Assembly (NCBI RefSeq): GCF_937875145.1
Contig: NZ_CALNCS010000154.1
Location: 1 to 6,721 of the forward strand
Reading direction: 5' to 3'
Length of the DNA: 6,721 nt
DNA from: Alkalibaculum bacchi
GTDB lineage: Bacteria; Bacillota; Clostridia; Eubacteriales; Alkalibacteraceae
Shown here: one piece after another, positions 1 through 5,265 of the stretch
How the letters are laid out: each line of letters begins with the position of its first letter
Position numbering within the stretch: the stretch's first letter is position 1
Program-made: the position numbers and the translations under genes
Notes under the pieces: generated by a model
The model's input: the letters and a program-made list of their open reading frames with translations, nothing else
Databases searched by the model: none
Told to the model about the DNA's origin: nothing

Positions 1-72
1 TTGGATGAGTACCCAAGCCTTATTTATTCAGGCAATGTTTGCAAATTTAAGCTGGTAAAGTTGAGTGATTAA
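1..72 (+). CDS. C-terminal end of an unidentified protein (partial)
   Basis: An open frame enters from the left edge and ends at TAA 70-72, giving the last 23 residues (ending KLVKLSD). The gene starts outside the window. The next gene begins about 20 bp downstream on the same strand with its own GGGGGG-type ribosome binding site, so the two could be co-transcribed. The tail is too short to assign to a family. Because only one frame edge is visible, even its status as a real gene is a moderate-confidence call. Confidence 0.5.
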   Translation: MDEYPSLIYSGNVCKFKLVKLSD

Positions 73-94
73 TTAAAAAAGCGGGGGGATTAGT

Positions 95-298
95 GTGACG
101 GAAAGTGTTAGCTACACAAAAACATTTAATTTCGCCATTCATATATTCAATCTATACAACTCTTTATGTACTGATAAAGAATATGTTCTTTCAAAACAAT
201 TACTCAGGTCTGGAACCAGTATAGGCGCTAAAGCATTGGAAATTTCTGAGGATAAACAAATCAGTGTATTTATAACGGAAGACCCTTTATATTTTTAG
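95..298 (+). pseudogene. Truncated four-helix-bundle (S23-type) protein gene
   Basis: The reading frame starts at GTG 95, about 5 nt after a GCGGGGGG ribosome binding site. Residues 8-45 (YTKTFNFAIHIFNLY, then VLSKQLLRSGTSIGA) match the first helix and the helix 2 signature of the four-helix-bundle family related to the 23S rRNA intervening-sequence protein. Members are usually about 115-125 residues and continue with a conserved second pair of helices. Here the match stops after SIGA and the frame ends after only 67 residues, with an unrelated-looking tail (about 46-67). The 3' half therefore seems to have been deleted or replaced. The function of the intact family is not well defined. I am confident of the family, and fairly confident that it is non-functional. 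Confidence 0.72.
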
Positions 299-314
299 AA
301 AATGCCGATTACTA

Positions 315-344
315 TTGCTATTATAAACCAAAAGGTTTATAATA
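315..344 (+). promoter_or_regulatory. Promoter and palindromic operator of the HTH-rhuM operon
   Basis: A -35-like TTGCTA (315-320), a 17-bp spacer and a perfect -10 TATAAT (338-343) lie 26 bp upstream of the HTH start codon. A perfect inverted repeat with 11-bp arms (TATTATAAACC at 319-329, its complement at 334-344, loop AAAA) fills the spacer and covers the -10 box. A dimeric repressor bound here would occlude RNA polymerase. The first gene of the operon encodes a small HTH protein, so autorepression is the simplest reading. The promoter boxes and palindrome are seen directly; the operator role and the binder are inferred. Confidence 0.68.
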
Positions 345-369
345 ACGTCTATACTGGTGGAGGTGGAGA

Positions 370-603
370 ATGACAACATCGGATATGGTTCGAGAATTAT
401 GTGAGAAACAGAATATAAGCATTGCAGAACTTTGCAGAAGAATAGGTCAAAGTCCGCAGAATTTTAATAAAAAATTGAATCGAGCAACATTGTCTTCCGA
501 AGAAATGATAGCTATAGCAGATGCACTGGGTGTAACCTATGAACAGGCTTTTGTGCTTAAAAATGGCAAAAAAATTCAAATTGGAAACGAGACAAACTCA
601 TGA
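370..603 (+). CDS. Small HTH (XRE/Cro-like) DNA-binding regulator
   Basis: This 77-residue protein consists almost entirely of one helix-turn-helix domain. Residues 5-60 run VRELCEKQNISIAELCRRIGQSPQNFNKKL and then SSEEMIAIADALGV, the standard five-helix Cro/CI-type pattern, with SPQNFNKKL as recognition helix. The ATG follows GGAGG (359-363) with a 6-nt spacer. Its TGA overlaps the ATG of the downstream rhuM-family gene (ATGA at 600-603), so the two proteins are translationally coupled. A palindromic promoter lies immediately upstream, so it probably represses its own operon. It has no catalytic or effector domain. Whether it also serves as antidote or partner to the RhuM protein cannot be told from sequence. 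Confidence 0.85.
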   Translation: MTTSDMVRELCEKQNISIAELCRRIGQSPQNFNKKLNRATLSSEEMIAIADALGVTYEQAFVLKNGKKIQIGNETNS

Positions 604-1625
604 AAAATAAGAACGAAGTAACGATACGTTCATCGGCTGCCGAATATTTAACCTATATTGCTGCGGTTGGTGATAGTGATGAAAGCTTGGAAATGCGTTA
701 TGAAGAAGAGAATATCTGGCTGACACAGAAGATGATGGCAACATTGTATGATGTCTCTGTGCCAGCGATTAACCAGCATTTAAAAACTATTTTTACAGAC
801 AAAGAACTTGACGAGAATTCAGTTATTAAGAAATACTTAATAACTGCTGCAGATGGAAAGCAGTACAACACGAAGCACTATAATCTGCAGGCAATTATTG
901 CGGTAGGCTTTAAAATCAATAATGACCGTGCTGTGCGATTTCGTAAATGGGCAGGTCAAATCGTCAAGGATTACACAATTCAAGGATGGACGATGGATAA
1001 GGAACGTCTGAAAAAGGGTCATATGTTTACGGATGAATATTTTGAGCGTCAGCTACAAAGCATTCGTGAAATACGGCTTTCTGAACGCAAATTTTATCAA
1101 AAAATCACAGATCTGTATGCTACATCTTTTGATTACGATAAGAATTCGAAGACTACAAGGCGGTTTTTCCAAACAGTACAAAATAAAATGCATTGGGCAG
1201 TTCACAGGCATACTGCAGCGGAACTGATTGTAGAACGAGCTGATGCTGAAAAAGAACATATGGGATTGACTACATGGGAATCTGCACCAGAAGGAAAAAT
1301 TGTTAAATCCGATGTTGCGATTGCAAAGAATTATTTGAATGACAAGGAAATGTCTTATTTAGAGAGAATTGTTTCACTATACCTTGATTATGCAGAATTG
1401 CAGGCAGAACGTAGGATTCCCATGAGCATGGAGGATTGGGCGAAGCGTCTTGATGGTTTCTTGGAATTCAATGGCAATGAGCTACTAGTTGGAGCTGGTA
1501 AAATCAATGCCGAGGAAGCAAAACTTCATGCAGAAACGGAATTTGAAAAATATCGTATTGTTCAGGATAGGCTCTATGAAAGTGACTTTGATAGATTCGC
1601 AGCCTTAGAGGATGGTAAAGAATAG
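600..1625 (+). CDS. RhuM-family protein
   Basis: This 341-residue protein has the full RhuM (virulence RhuM, first named from Salmonella pathogenicity island 3) layout and normal family length. Residues 37-65 contain ENIWLTQKMMATLYDVSVPAINQHLKTIF, a winged-helix-like DNA-binding segment. Residues 94-118 (YNLQAIIAVGF...AVRFRKWA) resemble the BRO/KilA-N-type domain of phage proteins. Residues 161-180 (SERKFYQKITDLYATSFDYD) and 189-216 (FFQTVQNKMHWAVHRHTAAELI...) are the conserved C-terminal blocks. It should be cytoplasmic: no signal peptide or membrane segment is seen. Its ATG overlaps the stop of the upstream HTH gene and has only a weak ribosome binding site, so translation probably depends on coupling. 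The biochemical function of the family is unknown; it is common on bacterial accessory elements. Family assignment is firm. Confidence 0.93.
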   Translation: MKNKNEVTIRSSAAEYLTYIAAVGDSDESLEMRYEEENIWLTQKMMATLYDVSVPAINQHLKTIFTDKELDENSVIKKYLITAADGKQYNTKHYNLQAIIAVGFKINNDRAVRFRKWAGQIVKDYTIQGWTMDKERLKKGHMFTDEYFERQLQSIREIRLSERKFYQKITDLYATSFDYDKNSKTTRRFFQTVQNKMHWAVHRHTAAELIVERADAEKEHMGLTTWESAPEGKIVKSDVAIAKNYLNDKEMSYLERIVSLYLDYAELQAERRIPMSMEDWAKRLDGFLEFNGNELLVGAGKINAEEAKLHAETEFEKYRIVQDRLYESDFDRFAALEDGKE

Positions 1626-1659
1626 AATAAATGATAGGAAGAGAAAGGTTGTAATACAG

Positions 1660-1722
1660 ATGGCAGATGTATATAAATTTCACAGTAAGCTTGAAAGAAT
1701 TAGAAACTATCATATGGCGTGA
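1660..1722 (+). pseudogene. 20-codon remnant of a gene start
   Basis: An ATG at 1660, preceded by GAGAAAGG (about 11 nt upstream), opens a 20-residue frame beginning MADVYKFHSKLERIRNYHMA and ending at TGA. It lies 34 bp after the rhuM-family stop, where a third operon gene would be expected. The basic amphipathic start looks like the N-terminus of a longer protein that has been lost, and the following bases belong to the leader of the YjfB gene. It could also be a genuine tiny peptide or a chance frame. I do not recognise the family. Confidence 0.3.
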
Positions 1723-1760
1723 TAGCTATATATTTATTTATAACATAAGGAGGCAGTGAG

Positions 1761-1958
1761 ATGGATATAGCAGCATTATCAATAAATCTTAGCCATTTGA
1801 GAGTCAATCAGCAAGTTGATGTATCTGTATTAAAGATGGCAATGGACACATCAGAAATGCAATCAATAGAGCTAATAAAAATGTTAGAAGCAAATACCAA
1901 AATGATGGAACAAATGATAAATCCGCATTTAGGTGGGCATGTAGATGTAATAGCATAG
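1761..1958 (+). CDS. yjfB: YjfB-family small protein (putative motility protein)
   Basis: The 65-residue product has the YjfB pattern: start MDIAALSINLS, central amphipathic helix VLKMAMDTSEMQSIELIKMLE (residues 23-43), and the C-terminal signature NPHLGGHVDVIA (54-65). The ATG follows a very strong AAGGAGG (1747-1753) with a 7-nt spacer. The family is annotated as putative motility protein in Firmicutes, but its molecular role is not established. It is probably a small soluble cytoplasmic protein. No flagellar genes are seen nearby, so it stands alone here between accessory modules. I did not find a convincing sigma-D-type promoter upstream. Its downstream neighbours are convergent, with a possible terminator at 1976-2017. 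Confidence 0.88.
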   Translation: MDIAALSINLSHLRVNQQVDVSVLKMAMDTSEMQSIELIKMLEANTKMMEQMINPHLGGHVDVIA

Positions 1959-1975
1959 GAGTTAAATGTAAAGTT

Positions 1976-2017
1976 AAAAGCGTCTTCATACATCCTGCTG
2001 TCTCTATGGGCTTTTTT
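1976..2017 (+). terminator. Possible terminator between yjfB and the convergent DUF488 operon
   Basis: AAAAGC (1976-1981) pairs with GCTTTT (2010-2015) and is followed by a run of six T (2012-2017). Inside, CATA (1987-1990) can pair with TATG (2005-2008), with an uneven internal loop. Its position 18 bp after yjfB, between convergent genes, suits a terminator, possibly acting in both directions. The stem is short and interrupted, so it is weak as an intrinsic terminator. Confidence 0.35.
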
Positions 2018-2094
2018 ATGATTAGGTAATTGCAGAAAGAGCGAAGCCAACAATGAACTGACCCCACTGTTTTTTGTTTTGAGGCATAGAATCC

Positions 2095-2742
2095 TTAATA
2101 AAACATTTGTGCAACCATTTTGTAATACTGGTCTGTTTTTTTAAATTTATCTGTTAGACTGAAAACAACAGGTAGATCATCTCTATAATTATAATTACCA
2201 TCTGATATGTTTGTAAATTTAGTTAAAATAAGTTTATCACTTATTTTAAAGTATTGATACTTCATACCATTGTATGTAAAGTTAAATTGAAGTCGTCGGT
2301 TTCCATCAAAAAAAGTCTTAATAAATATACATGAGTCCTTAACATTAACAAATAACAAGGATGGTTGTCCACTTAACTCTTCTTCAGAGACTTCTTTTCC
2401 GTTGTTGTAAAAGATTTGTTTAGCTTGGTCATAACCTCTATATTTTACTAATTCCGCCAAAGAACTTTGTCCTGTTTTTTCCCATTTAAAGTTTGAATCA
2501 TACAAATAGTTTTCAGGCTGTGAAATTGTTGGTTTATGTGATAATAATTTAATCTTAATCATATCAAGTATTTGCACTTGATTCCCATCACGATATGTAA
2601 CGTCTATAATTGGAACTGATCCCTCGTTTACAATATTACTTGATATCGGTCTAATCCATTCCCCTGTAGTTGTGTCTACCCCTGCAAGACAGTACTCACT
2701 ATGCTTAGAGCTCTTAGCTAAAACAATAATTTCCCTGTACAT
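2095..2742 (-). CDS. Dual-OB-domain (DuOB-type) protein, last gene of the DUF488 operon
   Basis: This 215-residue protein begins with IIVLAKSSKHSEYCLAGVDTTTGEWIRPIS (about residues 5-34), the signature I associate with the dual-OB-containing domain family. A stretch around residues 45-70 (IIDVTYRDG...ILDMIKIKLL) would finish the first beta-barrel, and residues 128-175 (SLLFVNV, CIFIKTF, KYQYFKISDKLIL) form a second beta-rich unit. OB folds usually bind single-stranded nucleic acid or nucleotides, so this is probably the recognition subunit. The start is set by a GGGGTGAGGG ribosome binding site just upstream. Only 10 bp separate it from the second DUF488 gene on the same strand, so all three form one operon. 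No enzyme motif is visible. Function beyond the fold is unknown. Confidence 0.75.
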   Translation of the reverse strand: MYREIIVLAKSSKHSEYCLAGVDTTTGEWIRPISSNIVNEGSVPIIDVTYRDGNQVQILDMIKIKLLSHKPTISQPENYLYDSNFKWEKTGQSSLAELVKYRGYDQAKQIFYNNGKEVSEEELSGQPSLLFVNVKDSCIFIKTFFDGNRRLQFNFTYNGMKYQYFKISDKLILTKFTNISDGNYNYRDDLPVVFSLTDKFKKTDQYYKMVAQMFY

Positions 2743-2752
2743 TCCCTCACCC

Positions 2753-3199
2753 CTATAAATGAATAATATCTAAATCATTAAAAACCTTTTTAAATTCATT
2801 CCCTACTAACTGTCTATGGCATTGATCCGCTGTTGATTCACTGCAAAGAAGGCAAGTAGTTATATCTTCTAAATAATTAGCTTGAATATGTTTATGAATA
2901 TCTCTATTAGCCATAGTTTGACTGAACTCTTCTACATATTCATACCATTTGATTTCCTTGTTCTTATATTTTTTCAGCGTCTCCTTTGTTGGAGAAAATT
3001 TAGTATCATGAATATATCTTATATTACAAATTTCATGCAAGAAGAATTTTATATCGGGATATTTAGCAAATCCAGCTAACTGTGATGTATTGTTCAATCG
3101 AATATCCAATATATTTTCAATTTTATTATACTTTAGTGTCTCAAAAAAAGTTTGAGCAGTTTTTTGAGTAAAACCAATTGTATATATTTTTCGGCTCAT
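2753..3199 (-). CDS. DUF488-family protein (second of the pair)
   Basis: This 148-residue protein has the DUF488 layout: first strand IYTIGFTQKTAQTFFETL (residues 5-22), LDIRLNNTSQLAGF (31-44, where DUF488 proteins usually have DVRxxPxS), and the C-terminal motif CLLCSESTADQCHR (116-129) with Cys119, Glu121 and the Cys-His-Arg triad 127-129. The CxE...CHR motif is the hallmark of the family and probably the functional site, but no reaction is established. Its ATG overlaps the TGA of the upstream DUF488 gene (3196-3199) and an AAAGGTG site lies inside that gene, so the two are coupled. It is shorter than its partner, lacking its C-terminal tail, and is clearly diverged, so the pair is not a recent duplication. 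Confidence 0.87.
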   Translation of the reverse strand: MSRKIYTIGFTQKTAQTFFETLKYNKIENILDIRLNNTSQLAGFAKYPDIKFFLHEICNIRYIHDTKFSPTKETLKKYKNKEIKWYEYVEEFSQTMANRDIHKHIQANYLEDITTCLLCSESTADQCHRQLVGNEFKKVFNDLDIIHL

Positions 3200-3819
3200 G
3201 ATATATTCACCTTTTCTTCGTCAACGATTCTATATCCTATTTCAACGTTTCTGTTTTCATAACTTCTATTAACCATTTCTTGCCATGATAAATCGTCAGA
3301 AAAAAAAGATAATTGGTTTCTATTTGGAAAGTATTCATCTACTAATCTACGCTCTACACTTTCTTGTGATTCAGAGGATCCATCTGCGAGTATGTTTTTT
3401 ATGGTATACCCTAATTCATGAAATTTCCTAGCTATCATTATATTTCTGTGGCAGGTGCTTGGGTCCTTCTCAGCACACATAAAAACAAATACGTAGTTTA
3501 AATCCATTCCTACTTCAATCTTTTTTACACCTTTTAAAAATGAATTAGACTTTGTATATACATTAAAATCTAAATATCCTTTTTTATGATATTTTTTCTC
3601 TAGTTGTCGTGCTCCAAATTCACTTTTGTAATTTCTGTATATTATCCCGTTTGATTTCAGGATTGTCTGTAAACTATTTTGATTATAATCTATATAAAAT
3701 TTCGAGTTTGGATTACTTCTGACATCAACCAAGCTTGTGATTTTATATTTCTTAAGAACAGCAATAAATTCTTCTGTTTTAAAACTGGAATAACCAATTG
3801 TAAATATATCTTTCACCAT
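3196..3819 (-). CDS. DUF488-family protein (first of the pair)
   Basis: This 207-residue protein leads the operon. It carries FTIGYSSFKTEEFIAVLKKY (residues 6-25), the classical LVDVRSNPNSK (30-40), EFGARQLE (67-74) and FMCAEKDPSTCHR (113-125), which together define DUF488. Beyond the core, residues 145-207 form an extra tail. It contains NQLSFF (168-173), which resembles the QLxLF peptide used to bind the DNA sliding clamp. The start ATG follows GGTGGTGG, and a promoter with TATAAT lies about 40 bp upstream. Some DUF488 proteins sit in DNA-linked contexts, but no reaction is known. Gene identity is firm; biochemical role is unknown. Confidence 0.9.
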   Translation of the reverse strand: MVKDIFTIGYSSFKTEEFIAVLKKYKITSLVDVRSNPNSKFYIDYNQNSLQTILKSNGIIYRNYKSEFGARQLEKKYHKKGYLDFNVYTKSNSFLKGVKKIEVGMDLNYVFVFMCAEKDPSTCHRNIMIARKFHELGYTIKNILADGSSESQESVERRLVDEYFPNRNQLSFFSDDLSWQEMVNRSYENRNVEIGYRIVDEEKVNIS

Positions 3820-3857
3820 TCCACCACCAGTATTTTTATCTCTATCTTATCTATTTT

Positions 3858-3886
3858 ATTATATACCAACATAATACTCATTTCAC
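3858..3886 (-). promoter_or_regulatory. Promoter of the DUF488-DUF488-DuOB operon
   Basis: On the minus strand a perfect TATAAT (3863 down to 3858) is preceded, after a 17-bp spacer, by GTGAAA (3886 down to 3881), which matches four of six -35 positions. Transcription would start about 30 nt before the first DUF488 start codon. This gives the operon a promoter separate from the genes upstream of it. Confidence 0.55.
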
Positions 3887-3934
3887 GATATATTAAAGCA
3901 TATTCATTATATTTTAGAATTATATGTTCACATT

Positions 3935-3951
3935 AGATATCCTAGATATCT
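3935..3951. repeat. Short perfect palindrome upstream of the DUF488 operon
   Basis: AGATATC and GATATCT (7-bp arms, 3-nt loop CTA) lie about 50 bp upstream of the operon's -35 region and 19 bp after the stop of the acidic small ORF. There is no T-run after it on either strand, so it is not an intrinsic terminator. It may be a regulator site or simple AT-rich coincidence. Confidence 0.25.
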
Positions 3952-3969
3952 GATTGCATGTTTATCTCA

Positions 3970-4059
3970 CTAAATTCCATCTTCATCTTCTGCTTCGTGA
4001 TCTCCTCCATTAGGAAACAATAAAAAATCATCAGAGAACTCTTCCTCCATTTCAGTCAT
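3970..4059 (-). CDS. Very small acidic protein (29 residues)
   Basis: A 29-codon frame (starts MTEMEEEFSDDFLLFPNGG, ends HEAEDEDGI) begins at ATG 4059, 8 nt after a GGAGG site (4072 down to 4068), a near-ideal ribosome binding site. Eleven of 29 residues are Asp or Glu and there are no Lys or Arg, so the peptide is strongly negatively charged. It sits in an otherwise gene-free 379-bp stretch between the zinc-binding protein gene and the DUF488 operon, all on one strand. I do not recognise a family with certainty. An acidic peptide could be a DNA mimic, an inhibitor or an accessory factor, but this is speculation. The ribosome binding site and biased composition make translation plausible. Confidence 0.5.
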   Translation of the reverse strand: MTEMEEEFSDDFLLFPNGGDHEAEDEDGI

Positions 4060-4198
4060 TACTATATCCTCCAATTTCTTAATTGTTATTTGATGTTAAT
4101 TTCTTTTCTTATTTCTAGTGTAAATGGTTAAATAATGCATCTAATGTAATGAATTCTTGAAATATCTCATCTAGACATACATAGATTCGTTATAGGTT

Positions 4199-4477
4199 TC
4201 ATACAAATATTTTTTTCATGATAGCAGTACATATTTTTTTATAATTTTCGTCATTTGCAATTTCGTTCAATCGTAAATATAGAGTATCTGCATTATATAG
4301 CTTTTGATCCAATATAATATCAGATAACGTGATAGTATTGTGGTTCAATCCGTGACTACATTCATGATGGCAAATGTGCATTTGGTATTCATTGGAATAA
4401 TTCCATTCAATTCTTGCTTTTGGCATGCAAATATTTTTTCCACAAACATCACATTCAACATATTCTACGTATTTCAT
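4199..4477 (-). CDS. Small Cys/His-rich probable zinc-binding protein
   Basis: This 92-residue protein has CDVCGK (Cys9, Cys12) and HICHHECSH (His34, Cys36, His37, His38, Cys40, His42), a pattern typical of a small zinc ribbon or treble-clef knuckle. The rest (residues 49-92) is helical and basic toward the end (KKICTAIMKKIFV). The ATG follows AAGGAG (4491 down to 4486) with an 8-nt spacer, and an extended -10 promoter lies about 50 bp upstream. No enzyme motif or membrane segment is visible. I do not recognise a named family. It lies upstream of the acidic ORF and DUF488 operon on the same strand, but a gap of more than 130 bp suggests a separate transcript. Confidence 0.7.
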   Translation of the reverse strand: MKYVEYVECDVCGKNICMPKARIEWNYSNEYQMHICHHECSHGLNHNTITLSDIILDQKLYNADTLYLRLNEIANDENYKKICTAIMKKIFV

Positions 4478-4524
4478 ATTTCATTCTCCTTTGTTTATAT
4501 TCTTTGAAAAATTTTATTATCTAA

Positions 4525-4533
4525 AGTATATCA
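4525..4533 (-). promoter_or_regulatory. Extended -10 promoter of the zinc-binding protein gene
   Basis: On the minus strand TGATATACT (4533 down to 4525) fits the extended -10 form TGnTATAAT, with TATACT as the hexamer. It would start transcription about 40 nt before the start codon at 4477. No good -35 box is seen at the matching distance, which extended -10 promoters do not need. Confidence 0.4.
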
Positions 4534-4617
4534 TAAAAAGAAGGATTTATAATATGACAATACAAACAAAATGTAATGTAATTTTGTATTGCGTTAATTA
4601 CACTTGCAATGTGCGTA

Positions 4618-5194
4618 CTAGTCTAAAAAACTGAGAATATCTTCGTCGTTTTTAATTTCATCTGCTAACCTAGCTTCTATATTTCTTATATCTTGAGCAA
4701 TTGCAAAATGCCTTATATGTTTTGTTATACCTGACAAACTCATTGCAAATTGGCTTCTATTAATATTCAACATGTTTTTTATTCCACTATCTTTATATAA
4801 TGATATAGTCTCAACTATTATATAACGTTGTCTATCGGAATCTTTTACTACACCAAACCAGTAATAAAACATATATTTATCTAAATCCTTACTGATATTA
4901 AATTCTTCTTTCAATGCTTTTTCATATAATTTAGCTGAAAAAACTGGTTTTTGTTGTGATGGCCAATAAATATATTCCCCTAAGATTGTGTAATTTTTAG
5001 GATCTCTTATTTGTTTGCTTTTATCTTTCAGAAAAAAGTTCTCATAACATAAAAATATAGGGATTTCCACTATAGTGCTACCTGTACCAAAATTATGTCC
5101 TTGTTTTTTTTCATATTGATTGAGAAGCTCTTCTAAGAATTTTCCTTGTGAAATATTATTATTTTGTGCATAGGTCTTGAATTTTTCTAAAAGG
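4618..5194 (-). pseudogene. 5'-truncated gene, start probably RHH-type DNA-binding segment
   Basis: The frame ends at TAG 4618-4620 and stays open past GTG 5070, continuing upstream in the same frame to about 5214. The added N-terminal part (LLEKFKTYAQNNNISQGKFLEELL) looks like the two helices of a ribbon-helix-helix fold. The beta-strand that should come before it, and any ATG, are missing. The frame enters the 64-bp hairpin element at 5195-5258, where it meets an in-frame TAA (5217-5215). So GTG 5070 is only a chance internal codon, and the gene has most likely lost its start to the element or a deletion. The remaining roughly 190 residues include YWPSQQKPVFSAKLY and end DEDILSFLD. I do not recognise the family. 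Translation from a weak non-ATG start cannot be excluded. Confidence 0.6.
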
Positions 5195-5258
5195 GTATAT
5201 AGGGACAGTTCCTTTTATCTCCTAAAATATGGAGTAAGAAGTCACCGTCCCCATATGC
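5195..5258. mobile_element. 64-bp imperfect hairpin, MITE-like or transposon-end relic
   Basis: Two 28-bp arms (5195-5222 and 5231-5258) match at 20 of 28 positions around an 8-bp loop (TAAAATAT). The arms start with GGGACAGTTCC and GGGACGGTGAC, the GGGAC-type ends I associate with clostridial Y1 (IS200-like, REP-associated) transposon sequences. It lies between the ParE stop and the 5'-broken gene, which reads into it. A Y1 transposase remnant lies about 700 bp away and could belong to the same element class. The palindrome is directly seen; the link to Y1 is from memory of the family and needs an alignment. Confidence 0.5.
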
Positions 5259-5265
5259 TTCTCCT

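Noticed and set aside
1700..1728. Sigma-D-like motility promoter in front of yjfB
   Set aside because: Only a partial -10 resemblance (GATAG) was found and the -35 element and spacing do not fit.
350..3832. Shared ATACTGGTGG in the leaders of the HTH gene (350-359) and the first DUF488 gene (minus strand)
   Set aside because: The match is explained by purine-rich ribosome binding sites and is too short to claim common control.
3820..3887. 22-codon minus-strand frame overlapping the start of the first DUF488 gene
   Set aside because: It lacks a ribosome binding site and runs through the operon promoter and ribosome binding site.
4566..4611. Small hairpins (ACAAAAT/ATTTTGT and ATTGC/GCAAT) after the broken gene as terminator
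   Set aside because: Short AT-rich stems with no proper T-run; not convincing as an intrinsic terminator.
4554..4634. 26-codon plus-strand frame (starts MTIQTKCNVILYC) with an AAGGA-like site
   Set aside because: Overlaps the region upstream of two minus-strand genes, has no promoter and no recognisable composition; it may be chance.
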